Positions 1 to 9,618 of a DNA stretch of 64,000 nucleotides are shown piece by piece. The position numbers and the translations under genes are program-made. Each line of letters opens with the position of its first letter. Position 1 is the stretch's first letter. This DNA comes from Salipiger bermudensis (GTDB lineage: Bacteria; Pseudomonadota; Alphaproteobacteria; Rhodobacterales; Rhodobacteraceae). The notes beneath the pieces were generated by a model. That model did not search any database. It was not told the DNA's origin and worked only from the letters and a program-made list of their open reading frames with translations. The DNA lies in the NCBI RefSeq assembly GCF_020171625.1, contig NZ_JAIUZY010000001.1, positions 124,001-188,000 on the forward strand, read 5' to 3'.

Positions 1-1256
1 CCCCGCTCGCAGGCCGCCTTGACGGCCAGAAGCAGCAGCACGTTGAGCTGGCAGGTGAACGCCTTGGTCGAGGCGACGCCGATCTCGACGCCGGCATGGA
101 TCGGCAGCGCGAGGTCGCTCTCGCGGGCGATCGAGCTGGTCTCGACATTGACCACCGAGACGATGCTGTCGGCCTTGTCGCGGCAGTAGCGCAGCGCGGC
201 GAGGGTGTCGGCGGTCTCGCCGGACTGGCTGACGAACAGCGCCACGGTGCCCGGCAGAACCGGCGGCTCGCGGTAGCGGAACTCCGAGGCCACATCGACC
301 TCGACAGGCAGGCGCGCGAGCTTTTCGAACCAGTATTTCGCCGTCAGGCAGGCGTAGTAGGCGGTGCCGCAGGCCACCAGCACCAGCCGCTCGACCTTGG
401 AGAAATCCAGCGCCGCCTCGGGGATATCGATGCGGTCGCCGTCGAGATAGGCGCCCAGAGCGTCGGCCAGCACGGTGGGCTGCTCGGCGATCTCCTTGGC
501 CATGAAGTGCTTGTAGCCGGCCTTGTCGACGCGCGCGGCATCCATGCGGATCTTGCGCGCCTCGCGGGTCACGCGGCGGTTTTCCATGTCGAAGATCTCG
601 GCGCCCTTGCGGGTGATCACCGCCCAGTCGCCTTCCTCGAGATAGGTCAGCGTGTCGGTCATCGGGGCCAGCGCGATGGCGTCGGAGCCGATGAACATCT
701 CGTTGTCGCCGTAGCCGATGGCCAGCGGCGAGCCCTTGCGGGCGGCGATCATCAGGTCTTCTTCGCCGTCGAACAGGAAGGCCAGCGCAAAGGCCCCCTC
801 GAGCTGCGCGATGGTCGCCTGCGCCGCCTCGACCGGGCGGCTGCCGGCATCGAGATACATCTGCGTCAGCATCGCCACGGTTTCGGTGTCGGTGTCGGTT
901 TCGGGCTGGTAGCCGGCCTTGGCGAGGATGGCGCGCAGCTCGCGGAAGTTCTCGATGATGCCGTTATGGACCACCGCCACCGGCCCCGCCTTGTGCGGGT
1001 GGGCGTTCTTCTCGGTCGGGCTGCCATGGGTGGCCCAGCGGGTGTGCCCGATGCCGGCCTTGCCGGGCAGCGGTTCGTGCACCAGCCGGTCGCTGAGATT
1101 GACCAGCTTGCCCACGGCGCGGCGACGGTCGAGCTTGCCCTCGTTGACCGTGGCGATGCCGGCGCTGTCATAGCCGCGGTATTCGAGCCGACGCAGCGCC
1201 TCGACGAGGATCGGCGAGGCCTCGTGACTGCCCAGCACTCCGACGATTCCACACAT
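1..1256 (-). CDS. glmS: glutamine--fructose-6-phosphate aminotransferase, C-terminus outside window
   Basis: GlmS makes glucosamine-6-phosphate from fructose-6-phosphate and glutamine, the first committed step to UDP-GlcNAc for peptidoglycan and LPS. About 418 codons are visible. The protein starts MCGIVGV, so Cys2 becomes the N-terminal nucleophile of the class II glutamine amidotransferase domain (about residues 1-220). HTRWATHG follows in that domain. The first sugar isomerase (SIS) domain begins near residue 295 and contains VACGTAYYA and SQSGETADT. The reading frame leaves the window before the second SIS domain is complete. The start lies 5 bp after the glmU stop, so the two form a glmU-glmS operon. 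Confidence 0.95.
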   Translation of the reverse strand, partial: MCGIVGVLGSHEASPILVEALRRLEYRGYDSAGIATVNEGKLDRRRAVGKLVNLSDRLVHEPLPGKAGIGHTRWATHGSPTEKNAHPHKAGPVAVVHNGIIENFRELRAILAKAGYQPETDTDTETVAMLTQMYLDAGSRPVEAAQATIAQLEGAFALAFLFDGEEDLMIAARKGSPLAIGYGDNEMFIGSDAIALAPMTDTLTYLEEGDWAVITRKGAEIFDMENRRVTREARKIRMDAARVDKAGYKHFMAKEIAEQPTVLADALGAYLDGDRIDIPEAALDFSKVERLVLVACGTAYYACLTAKYWFEKLARLPVEVDVASEFRYREPPVLPGTVALFVSQSGETADTLAALRYCRDKADSIVSVVNVETSSIARESDLALPIHAGVEIGVASTKAFTCQLNVLLLLAVKAACER

Positions 1257-1261
1257 GCCCG

Positions 1262-2611
1262 TTATCCCTTGTTCTGTTGGTTTTTCTTGGCCTTCAGCAT
1301 GTCGAAGAGCCGGGTTGCGAAGCCCGGCTTCTCGACCTGCTTGGCCCGCCCGAGCGCGAGTGCGCCCGGCGCCACGTCGTCGGTGATCACCGAGCCCGAC
1401 CCGGTCATCGCGCCGTCGCCGATGGTGACCGGGGCGACCAGCATGGTGTCGGAGCCGATGAAGGCGTTGCGCCCGATGGTGGTGCGGTGCTTGAACACGC
1501 CGTCATAGTTGCAGGTGATGGTCCCCGCGCCGATATTGCTGCCCTCGCCGATATCGGCATCGCCGAGATAGGTCAGGTGATTGGCCTTGGCGCCCTCGCC
1601 GAGATAGGCGTTCTTGATCTCGACGAAATTGCCCACATGGGTGTGCTCGGCCAGCTCTGCGCCGGGGCGCAGACGGGCGAAGGGGCCGACGACGGCGCCG
1701 CGGCTGACGTGGCAGCCCTCGAGATGGCTGAAGGCGCGGATGCGGGCGCCGCTCTCGATGGTGACGCCGGGGCCGAAGATCACGTTGGGCTCGATCTCGG
1801 CATCGCGGCCGATCACCGTGTCCCACGCGAACCAGCAAGTGTCGGGGGCCTGCAGGGTGACGCCGTCTTCCATCAGTCGGGCGCGGATCGCCTGCTGGAA
1901 CGACGCCTCTGCGCCGGCCAGCTCGGCGCGGGAGTTCACCCCCAGCGTCTCGGCCTCGGCGCAGTGCACAACGCCCGCCGAAAGCCCGCGGGCGCGGGCG
2001 ATCTCGACGATGTCGGGCAGGTAGTATTCGCCCGCCGCGTTGTCGTTCTTCACCTCGGAGAGCAGGCTTTGCAGGGTTGCCGCGTCGGCGGCGACAACGC
2101 CCGAGTTACAAAGGGTTATGGCGCGCTCTTCATCCGTTGCGTCCTTGAACTCGACGATGCGGAGCAGCGCGTCGCCCTCGGTCACGAGGCGCCCGTAGCG
2201 GCCCGGATCGGCGGCCTCGAAGCCCAGGACCACCACGTCGTGCTCGGCGCGGGCGCGGGCCATGTCCTCGAGCGTTTCCTGGCTGATGAAGGGCGTGTCG
2301 CCGTAGAGCACGATGGCATCGCCGTCGAAGCCGTCGAGCTCCGGGCCCGCCTGCCGCACCGCGTGCGCGGTGCCGAGCTGTTCGGACTGGATCACCACCC
2401 GCGCCTCGGGGTCGAACTCCTGCGCCGAGGCGGCCACCTGCTCGGCCTCGTGACCGGCCACGACGATGCTGCGCGCGGGCGCGAGACTTTGTCCGGCGCG
2501 CATGGCGTGCCACAGCATCGGCGCGTGGGCGATGCGGTGCAGCACCTTGGGCAGGTCGGATTCCATGCGGGTGCCCTTGCCCGCGGCAAGGATGATCAGG
2601 GCGATGCTCAT
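1262..2611 (-). CDS. glmU: bifunctional UDP-GlcNAc pyrophosphorylase / GlcN-1-P acetyltransferase
   Basis: GlmU acetylates glucosamine-1-phosphate and then uridylates it to UDP-GlcNAc. It has 449 residues, the normal family length. The N-terminal nucleotidyltransferase carries LAAGKGTRM at residues 8-16, and the C-terminal half has the hexapeptide-repeat left-handed beta helix ending near GSGSVITDDV. The frame stays open about 25 codons upstream. ATG 2611 is chosen because it starts MSIALIILAAG, the usual GlmU N-terminus. Its operon partner glmS lies 5 bp downstream. The gene diverges from the phosphatase at 2723. Confidence 0.95.
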   Translation of the reverse strand: MSIALIILAAGKGTRMESDLPKVLHRIAHAPMLWHAMRAGQSLAPARSIVVAGHEAEQVAASAQEFDPEARVVIQSEQLGTAHAVRQAGPELDGFDGDAIVLYGDTPFISQETLEDMARARAEHDVVVLGFEAADPGRYGRLVTEGDALLRIVEFKDATDEERAITLCNSGVVAADAATLQSLLSEVKNDNAAGEYYLPDIVEIARARGLSAGVVHCAEAETLGVNSRAELAGAEASFQQAIRARLMEDGVTLQAPDTCWFAWDTVIGRDAEIEPNVIFGPGVTIESGARIRAFSHLEGCHVSRGAVVGPFARLRPGAELAEHTHVGNFVEIKNAYLGEGAKANHLTYLGDADIGEGSNIGAGTITCNYDGVFKHRTTIGRNAFIGSDTMLVAPVTIGDGAMTGSGSVITDDVAPGALALGRAKQVEKPGFATRLFDMLKAKKNQQNKG

Positions 2612-2722
2612 GCCGGTTTCCCGTTTGTGTTCTGTCGTTGCCCGTTCTATCGGCTCAGGGGGCAGGAGCAAGATCGCATCCATCACGTTGAATGTCGTGA
2701 TGTGTCAGCCGGAGGATTTCCC

Positions 2723-3385
2723 ATGCGCTCGGTCATCTTCGATCTCGACGGCACGCTGGCCGACACCAGCGGCGACCTGATCGCCGCCGCCAACTGGTGC
2801 TTTTCCGAGATGGGCTCGGAAGCGCGGCTCGATCCGATGCGCGATGCGGCGACCTCCTTCCGGGGCGCGCGGGCGATGCTGAAGCTCGGGCTCGAGCGGG
2901 CAGATGCCTTTGACGCGGAGACGGTCGAGCTCTGGTATCCGCGGCTGCTCACCGCCTATGGCGATGCCATCGACGTGCATACGCGGCTCTATCCCGGCGC
3001 CATCGAGGCGGTCGAGGCGCTGCGCCGCGACGGCTGGCGCGTGGGGATCTGCACCAACAAGCCCGAGGGGCTGGCCGAGACGCTGCTGCAAAAGCTGGGC
3101 GTGCGCGACATCTTCGGTGCGCTGATCGGCGCCGACACGCTGCCGGTGCGCAAGCCGGACCCGCTGCCCTATACCGAGGTTGTGGCGCGGCTGGGCGGCG
3201 CCGTGGGGCGAAGCTGTCTCGTCGGCGACACCGACACCGATCGCCAGACCGCGGCGGCGGCAAAGGTGCCCTGCATCCTCGTGACCTTCGGACCCGATGG
3301 CGAGGCGGTGCGCGATCTCGCCCCGGAAGGTGTCATCGGCCATTTCGAAGAGCTGCAGGGCGAGGTGGCCCGGCTCGTTTCCTGA
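2723..3385 (+). CDS. gph: HAD-superfamily phosphoglycolate phosphatase
   Basis: A 220-residue HAD-IA hydrolase, probably the phosphoglycolate phosphatase that clears 2-phosphoglycolate. Motif I is FDLDGTLADTSGD at the N-terminus, motif II is in GICTNKPEG, motif III is KPDP and motif IV is VGDTDTD. The start ATG follows a GGAGG ribosome site at 2711-2715. The gene diverges from glmU with about 110 bp between them. The substrate is assigned by family resemblance; another small phosphate ester is possible. Confidence 0.8.
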   Translation: MRSVIFDLDGTLADTSGDLIAAANWCFSEMGSEARLDPMRDAATSFRGARAMLKLGLERADAFDAETVELWYPRLLTAYGDAIDVHTRLYPGAIEAVEALRRDGWRVGICTNKPEGLAETLLQKLGVRDIFGALIGADTLPVRKPDPLPYTEVVARLGGAVGRSCLVGDTDTDRQTAAAAKVPCILVTFGPDGEAVRDLAPEGVIGHFEELQGEVARLVS

Positions 3386-3400
3386 CCTCGTCCGCGCGGA

Positions 3401-3469
3401 GAAAATCTTTCCTGCGAAAGATTTTCCGGGCCCGAGCGGGGGACGAAGATTTTTCGAACGAAAAATCTT
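3401..3469. repeat. two AT-rich perfect hairpins downstream of gph
   Basis: Two stem-loops lie between gph and the next gene. The first (3401-3426) has an 11-bp perfect stem with a CTGC loop. The second (3446-3469) has a 10-bp perfect stem with a GAAC loop. The arms of the two are related (AAAATCTTT versus AAGATTTTT). They are strikingly AT-rich for this genome. Neither has a clean T tract, so they may be a mobile-type intergenic repeat or 3'-end processing structures rather than a simple terminator. Confidence 0.55.
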
Positions 3470-3518
3470 GAAGGCCGGGGTAATTGACGTGACCGCTGGC
3501 GGGGCGCAGAAACGGCGC

Positions 3519-4712
3519 ATGACAGAGCGCTTTACCGGAAGTTTCACCCAGCAGGAGCCGATCCCCGAGGCGGGCATCGAGGCCGCACTCGCGGTGTTGC
3601 GCCATGGCCGACTGCATCGCTACAACACCGCGCCCGACGAGCTGTCGGAGACCGCGCTGCTCGAGCAGGAGGTCGCCGCCCTGACCGGCGCGCGCTTCGC
3701 GCTCGCCGTCGCCTCCGGTGGCTATGCGCTCGGCTGTGCCCTGCGCGCGGTGGGCGTGCAGCCGGGCGACACGGTCCTGACCAACGCCTTCACCCTTGCG
3801 CCGGTCCCCGGAGCCATCGCGTCGGTCGGCGCGACGCCGGTCTTCGTCGGCGTCACCGAGGATCTGGTGATCGATCTCGACGACCTGGCCGCCAAGATCG
3901 GACAGGCCCGCGTCCTGATGCTCAGCCACATGCGCGGGCACCTGTGCGACATGGACCGGCTGATGGCGATCTGCGATGCCGCCGGCGTCACGGTGATCGA
4001 GGATTGTGCCCACACCATGGGCGCGGCGTGGAACGGCGTGCCGTCTGGACGGCACGGCGCGGTGGGCTGCTATTCGACCCAGACCTACAAGCACGTCAAC
4101 TCCGGCGAGGGCGGCTTTCTCGTCACCGATGACGAAGAGATCGCCGCGCGCGCAGTGATCCTGTCGGGCTCCTACATGTTCTACGAGCGCCACCTCGCGG
4201 CCCCGGGCCCGGAGGTGTTCGAGCGGATCAAGTACCACACCCCCAACGTCTCGGGCCGCATGGACAACCTGCGCGCCGCCATCCTGCGCCCGCAGCTGCG
4301 CGATCTGGAGACGCAGGTCACACGCTGGAACGACCGGTACCGCGCCGTCGAGGAGGGGCTGCGCGGCGTGCCGGGCCTGACGCTGATCGACCGCCCCGCG
4401 CCCGAGCGCTATGTCGGCTCCTCGATCCAGATGCTGCTGCTCGACTGGGCGGCGGAGGCAGTGCAGGAGGTGCTGCGCCGCTGCGCCGCACGCGGGGTCG
4501 AGCTCAAGTGGTTCGGCGGCGCCGAGCCGGTGGCCTTCACCTCGCGCTACGACAGCTGGCGCTATGCCGAGAGCGTGCCTCTGCCGCGCACCGACCGGGT
4601 GCTGGCCGGGCTTCTGGACATGCGCCTGCCGCTGACCTTCAGCCTTGCCGATTGCGCCCAGATCGCCCGCATCATCCGCGCCGAGGTCTCGGCGGTGCAT
4701 CAGCAGGGCTGA
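3519..4712 (+). CDS. DegT/DnrJ/EryC1-family PLP aminotransferase-fold protein
   Basis: A 397-residue fold-type I PLP protein of the DegT/DnrJ/EryC1 group, usually sugar aminotransferases. The region VIEDCAHTMGA holds the cofactor-binding Asp and His. The Schiff-base lysine is probably the Lys in TQTYKHVNSGEGG, where family members have an SxxKxxxxGEGG pattern. No sugar biosynthesis genes are nearby, so the substrate is unknown. ATG 3519 is the chosen start; GTG 3489 in the same frame is an alternative. The gene stands alone, 80 bp before the XdhC-type gene. Confidence 0.75.
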   Translation: MTERFTGSFTQQEPIPEAGIEAALAVLRHGRLHRYNTAPDELSETALLEQEVAALTGARFALAVASGGYALGCALRAVGVQPGDTVLTNAFTLAPVPGAIASVGATPVFVGVTEDLVIDLDDLAAKIGQARVLMLSHMRGHLCDMDRLMAICDAAGVTVIEDCAHTMGAAWNGVPSGRHGAVGCYSTQTYKHVNSGEGGFLVTDDEEIAARAVILSGSYMFYERHLAAPGPEVFERIKYHTPNVSGRMDNLRAAILRPQLRDLETQVTRWNDRYRAVEEGLRGVPGLTLIDRPAPERYVGSSIQMLLLDWAAEAVQEVLRRCAARGVELKWFGGAEPVAFTSRYDSWRYAESVPLPRTDRVLAGLLDMRLPLTFSLADCAQIARIIRAEVSAVHQQG

Positions 4713-4792
4713 GCACGGCATCCCAGCTTTGGCAGGGGGCGGGCCCGCACCGCCCCTGCCGGATACGACAAACCACACCGGGGGAGACATAC

Positions 4793-5766
<974 letters not shown>

Positions 5767-5770
<4 letters not shown>

Positions 5771-6756
5771 GGTTCGGCCCCGTCCCGGTGGCCGAGGCGG
5801 CGGGCCAGGTGCTGGCCCATTCCGAGGCGCTGCCCTCGGGCCGGCTGCGCAAGGGCACGGTGCTCAGCCCCGACAACCTCGCGGCGCTGTCGGCAGCGGG
5901 CCTGACCGAGGTGGTGGTCGCCCGCCTCGAGCCCGGCGACGTCGCCGAGGACGCGGCCGCGGCGCGGCTGGCCCGCGCCATGCTGCCCGAGCCCGACGCC
6001 TCGGGCCTGCGCATCGGCAAGGCCGCCACCGGGCGGGTCAACCTGCACGCCACCCGGATCGGCCTCGTGGAGGTCGATGCCGCCCGCATCGACGCCATCA
6101 ACGCGGTGCACCCGATGATCACCGTGGCCACCGTGCGCCCCTGGCAGAGCCTGCCCGAGCGCGGCATGGCGGCGACGATCAAGATCATCTCCTACGCGGT
6201 GCCCGGCGCAGCACTCGAGGCGGCCTGTGCCGCGGCTCCCGGCGCGCTGACCCTGCGCCCGGTGACGCGCAAAAGCGCTCAGCTCATCGAGACGGTGATC
6301 GGCGAGGGGCCGGCGCAGAAGGGCCGCCGTGCCGTCGCCGGCCGGCTGCAGCGCATGGGCGTGCCGATGCTGCCCGGGGCCGTGGTGCCGCACGACATCG
6401 CGCCGCTCGCCGCCGCCATCGCCGAGAGCACGGCGGAGGTCATCCTGATCCTCACCGGCTCGGCCACCTCCGATCTGCACGACACCGCCCCCGAGGCGTT
6501 GCGGGCGGCAGGTGGCGAGGTCACCCATTTCGGGATGCCGGTCGATCCCGGCAACCTGCTGTTCTTCGGCAAGCTCGGGGAACGCCCGGTGATCGGCCTG
6601 CCGGGCTGCGCGCGCTCTCCGGCGCTCAACGGCGCCGACTGGGTGCTCGAGCGGATGCTCTGCGGCATCGAGGTCAGCGCCCGCGAGATCAGCGCCATGG
6701 GCGTCGGCGGCCTGCTGAAGGAGCCACCGTCGCGCCCGCGCCCGCGCGACGCCTGA
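5767..6756 (+). CDS. molybdopterin-binding domain protein
   Basis: A 329-residue protein starting with GTG inside the upstream stop. The start MRFGPVPVAEAAGQVLAHS, the stretch VVVARLEPGDV and the end MGVGGLLKE match the N-terminal module of alphaproteobacterial proteins that fuse a MoeA-like molybdopterin-binding region to a MobA/MocA nucleotidyltransferase. Here the frame ends cleanly after the first module and no nucleotidyltransferase gene follows. It probably works with the XdhC-type protein in cofactor supply. The single-module architecture is seen directly; the fused comparison is from family knowledge. Confidence 0.75.
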
Positions 6757-6790
6757 GCGCGCTTCACAAGCCTCACCGCGCAGCGCCCGC

Positions 6791-6857
6791 ATCTTCTTCT
6801 GGCCGAAAATATCCCGGGGGAGTCCGCGCCCGCGCGGACGGGGGCAGCGCCCCCTGA
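6791..6857 (+). repeat. dispersed intergenic repeat, family 1, copy 1
   Basis: The unit runs from a CTTCT-rich edge through GAAAATATCCCGGGGGAGT to the hairpin GGGGGCAGCGCCCCC. It is the forward orientation of a short repeat found about nine times in the window, always between genes. It lies between the 3' end of the molybdopterin-binding gene and the infC terminator. Confidence 0.6.
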
Positions 6858-6904
6858 CAGCTCCGGCCCGCCCACGGCGCGACGGGCATGGCGCGCTCCG
6901 GGCA

Positions 6905-6933
6905 AAGAAAAACCCGCCGGAATGCGGCGGGTT
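6905..6933 (-). terminator. intrinsic terminator of infC
   Basis: On the minus strand a 9-bp perfect stem (6911-6919 with 6925-6933) and 5-nt loop is followed by a TTTTTCTTT tract. It lies about 25 bp past the infC stop. Confidence 0.85.
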
Positions 6934-6957
6934 GCTCTTGTCGCTCTGTCGGGCGCC

Positions 6958-7503
6958 TTACTTGGCGACCGGGCCGATCATCATGATCATCTGGCGGCCT
7001 TCCATCTTCGGCATGTTCTCGACCTTGCCGACTTCCTTGACGTCTTCGGCCACCCGCTCGAGCAGCTCCCGACCAAGGTTCTGGTGCGCCATCTCGCGGC
7101 CGCGGAAGCGCAGGGTGATCTTCACCTTGTCGCCGTTCTCGAGGAACTTCAGCACATTGCGCATCTTGACGTCGTAGTCGTGGGTGTCGGTCCCGGGACG
7201 GAACTTCACCTCTTTGACTTCGATGATCTTCTGCTTCTTGCGAGCTTCGGATTCGCGCTTCTGCTGTTCGTATTTGAACTTGCCGAAGTCCATGATCTTG
7301 CAGACCGGCGGATTGGCATTGGGCGAGATCTCGACGAGATCAAGCCCGGCCTGCTCGGCCAGCTCCATCGCACGCCGGGGGGGCTGGACGCCCAGGTTCT
7401 CGCCTTCGGCGCCGATCAGACGGATTTCAGGGGCCCGGATACGGTCGTTGACGCGGGGGCCGGTGTCGCGCGTTGGGGGCGCGTTGTGAGGTCTGCGAGC
7501 TAT
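6958..7503 (-). CDS. infC: translation initiation factor IF-3 (apparent AUA start)
   Basis: IF-3 binds the 30S subunit and enforces start-codon selection. The product is 181 residues with the usual N domain ([15 protein letters not shown]), helical linker ([16 protein letters not shown]) and C domain ([12 protein letters not shown]). The conserved N-terminus ARRPHNAPP is preceded by ATA at 7503-7501, with an AAAAGGA ribosome site (7518-7512) 8 nt upstream. No ATG, GTG or TTG lies in frame between that site and the ATA. A longer frame opens at 7671, but that codon lies upstream of the apparent promoter. Rare start codons in infC are known to allow IF-3 autoregulation (AUU in E. coli). Confidence 0.88.
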   Translation of the reverse strand: MARRPHNAPPTRDTGPRVNDRIRAPEIRLIGAEGENLGVQPPRRAMELAEQAGLDLVEISPNANPPVCKIMDFGKFKYEQQKRESEARKKQKIIEVKEVKFRPGTDTHDYDVKMRNVLKFLENGDKVKITLRFRGREMAHQNLGRELLERVAEDVKEVGKVENMPKMEGRQMIMMIGPVAK

Positions 7504-7540
7504 GGTTTCGGTCCTTTTACCGTGAACACTTTGGTGGGGC

Positions 7541-7569
7541 AAAATAGTCCTGCGCCACCAGTGTTTCAA
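7541..7569 (-). promoter_or_regulatory. predicted sigma-70 promoter of infC
   Basis: On the minus strand there is a TTGAAA -35 box (7569-7564), a 17-bp spacer and a TATTTT -10 box (7546-7541). The predicted transcript starts near 7534, about 30 nt before the ATA codon. This excludes the far-upstream start at 7671. Confidence 0.65.
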
Positions 7570-7878
7570 GCGCTTTATCCGGCCCTTTGCAGCAATCCAG
7601 CGACCGACCGTCCGCGCGCGGGACGGGGGCGGGTCGAGCGGCACCGCGACGCGGTATGTTTGCGATAACACCGTGGTGCGCGATTCCGATCGGGGAGCGC
7701 CTCGTGGGAGCCGATCTTCCTCTAACGTGTTGCCAGATGGGCGAGATCGGCCCGAGGTTGCCGTGCGCGGGCCAGAATGTCAGAAAAAGACGGGCCAGGG
7801 CCAAAAACCTGCAACCACGCAATTGCATGAATCGGGGGGCTCAGCTAACTTTGGTGGCCAGTTTTCGGTTTCTCAAGC
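7570..7878. other. intergenic region upstream of infC and of the membrane protein gene
   Basis: Beyond the infC promoter nothing convincing is seen. Open frames here are short, overlap on both strands and lack ribosome sites. The promoter of the gene at 7879 is probably in this stretch but was not identified. Confidence 0.5.
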
Positions 7879-8511
7879 ATGGGGGTCACGTCGGTGGACA
7901 GTGGTCGTCTCTCTCAGATCCTTGTGTCCCTCGGGGCGGTTTGGATGGCTGCCATCCTGTTCGGCTGGCTCACCGGCTTCGAAGATCTCTCCCGTGTCGC
8001 CTCGCATCGCGCCGGCACCGTGCCAAGCACCGCCCTTGCCATCGCGCTTCTGTTCGTCGCCGCGATGGAGTTCGATGACCAAGACAGGTGCTCGGCGCTG
8101 ATCCGCCACAAGCTTACTTCGATCGCGCTAGCCATCGCTGCTGCCAATCTGCTGCTGTCGCTCGCGGGCCGGGCCGATATCGATCACAGCCTGTTCGACG
8201 CGATCATCCGGCCTGCGGATCGCATGTCGCCGGGCACCGCGCTTGGCATCATCGTCGCCTGTGCCACGATCTGGCTGGCAGGGGCGCCGGAAACACGCCG
8301 TCTGAGCGCGGCGGTCGCCATCGTCGCTCTTTCGGCCCTGACGGCGATCGTCCTCGGCAACGCCTTCGTGCCCGGGGCGGTCTTCGGGAAGGCGCTGCTG
8401 TCGGGAATGTCGCTCTACACCGCGCTGGCCTTGGGGCTGTTCTTCCTGGCACATCTGCTGAAGCTCGACGCCTGTGATTTCGGAACGCCGAGCCTCCCGG
8501 ATTACGACTGA
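7879..8511 (+). CDS. multi-pass membrane protein of unknown function
   Basis: A 210-residue hydrophobic protein with about six predicted membrane segments, for example near residues 11-31, 45-62, 78-95, 113-131, 138-157 and 172-190. The stretch RMSPGTALGIIVACATIWL resembles the membrane sensor modules found at the N-terminus of some histidine kinases and diguanylate cyclases. Here it stands alone with no signalling domain attached. The start is uncertain because no strong ribosome site precedes ATG 7879. It is convergent with the ferredoxin reductase gene. Confidence 0.55.
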   Translation: MGVTSVDSGRLSQILVSLGAVWMAAILFGWLTGFEDLSRVASHRAGTVPSTALAIALLFVAAMEFDDQDRCSALIRHKLTSIALAIAAANLLLSLAGRADIDHSLFDAIIRPADRMSPGTALGIIVACATIWLAGAPETRRLSAAVAIVALSALTAIVLGNAFVPGAVFGKALLSGMSLYTALALGLFFLAHLLKLDACDFGTPSLPDYD

Positions 8512-8583
8512 TCCCACACGCTTTGGCCTGACCCGGATCCGCTGTCGCGGCGGCGTGAGTCGCCTCCTCCTGGTTGCGCCGAC

Positions 8584-8613
8584 AAAAAAGGCCCCCGCCG
8601 AACGGCAGGGGCC
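8584..8613 (-). terminator. intrinsic terminator of fpr
   Basis: On the minus strand a 10-bp stem (8590-8599 with 8604-8613, one G-U pair) and 4-nt loop is followed by six T. It lies about 30 bp past the fpr stop. Confidence 0.85.
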
Positions 8614-8644
8614 CTGAAGCGTTTGAGGCGGGTCCGACCAGAGG

Positions 8645-9511
8645 TCAGTCGAGGAACGCCTTCTCGACCACGTAATGCTTGGGGTCGGAGTTCGCGCCTT
8701 CCTCGAGCCCGTATCCCTCGAGCATCTCCTTGAGCTCGAGGTTGAAGGCAAGGTTGCCGCAGATCATCGCGCGGTCGGTCTCGGGGGTCAGGGGCGCGAC
8801 GCCGAGATCGGCAAAGGCCTCGCCCGAGCGCATCAGGTCGGTGATGCGGCCCATCTTGGGGCTCTCTTCGCGGGTGGTGGTCGGGTAGTACTTGATCTTC
8901 TTCCAGAAGCCTTCGCCGATCACCTCGTTGAGCAGCTCGTCGGTCTTCAGGCTCTCGATCAGGTCGGCGCCGTACTTGAGTTCGCCCGCCTCGCGGCAGG
9001 TGTGGGTGATGATGACCTCGTCGTAATCCGCATAGGTCTGCGGCTCGCGCAGCAGCGAGGCGAAGGGCGCAAAGCCGGTGCCGGTGGCAAAGAACCACAG
9101 GCGCTTGCCGGGCAGCAGCGCGTCATGCACCAGCGTGCCCACGGGTTTGGGTCGCAGGATGATCTCGTCGCCGGGCTGGATGTGCTGCAGCTTCGAGGTC
9201 AGCGGGCCGTCCTGCACCTTGATCGAGTAAAACTCGAGCTCTTCGTCCCACGAGGGCGAGGCGATCGAGTAGGCGCGCAGCAGCGGTTTCTGCTTGCCGG
9301 TCTCGGGGTGCGGATCGCCCATCAGGCCGATCATCACGAACTCGCCCGAGCGGAAGCGCAGGCTCGCCGGGCGGGTCACCCGGAACGAGAACAGGCGGTC
9401 CGTCCAGTGCTTGACCTCGGTCACGGTCTGGGCGTCGGGCAGCACCATCTTCTTCGGCGCGTCGGCGGCTTTGGTCGCGTTGGTGTCGGTCACGGGGCTC
9501 ATCTCGGTCAT
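8645..9511 (-). CDS. fpr: ferredoxin/flavodoxin--NADP(+) reductase
   Basis: FAD enzyme moving electrons between NADPH and ferredoxin or flavodoxin, about 288 residues. FAD-binding RAYSIASPSW and the NADP-domain stretch FFATGTGFAPFASLLRE are visible, and the protein ends YVVEKAFLD as in the subclass I bacterial family. Candidate starts are GTG 9520, ATG 9511 and ATG 9502; none has a strong ribosome site. It follows the sulfur assimilation operon on the same strand and could supply electrons to sulfite reductase; that link is inferred. Confidence 0.9.
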   Translation of the reverse strand: MTEMSPVTDTNATKAADAPKKMVLPDAQTVTEVKHWTDRLFSFRVTRPASLRFRSGEFVMIGLMGDPHPETGKQKPLLRAYSIASPSWDEELEFYSIKVQDGPLTSKLQHIQPGDEIILRPKPVGTLVHDALLPGKRLWFFATGTGFAPFASLLREPQTYADYDEVIITHTCREAGELKYGADLIESLKTDELLNEVIGEGFWKKIKYYPTTTREESPKMGRITDLMRSGEAFADLGVAPLTPETDRAMICGNLAFNLELKEMLEGYGLEEGANSDPKHYVVEKAFLD

Positions 9512-9618
9512 GGTGTTCACATCGAGGGGCGTTGCTTCTGCGCGGGGCAGAAATTGTTTGTAGGCAAACGAACCTCGAGTCCCTTTTTAGAGCGTTGTCG
9601 TATGGATTGAAAGATGAC

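Noticed and set aside
1277-2722. Long plus-strand frame joined to gph
   Set aside because: It is antisense to glmU; only the HAD part from 2723, with its own ribosome site, is real.
7504-7671. N-terminal extension of infC starting at 7671
   Set aside because: The extension is not like IF-3, and its start lies upstream of the predicted promoter at 7541-7569.
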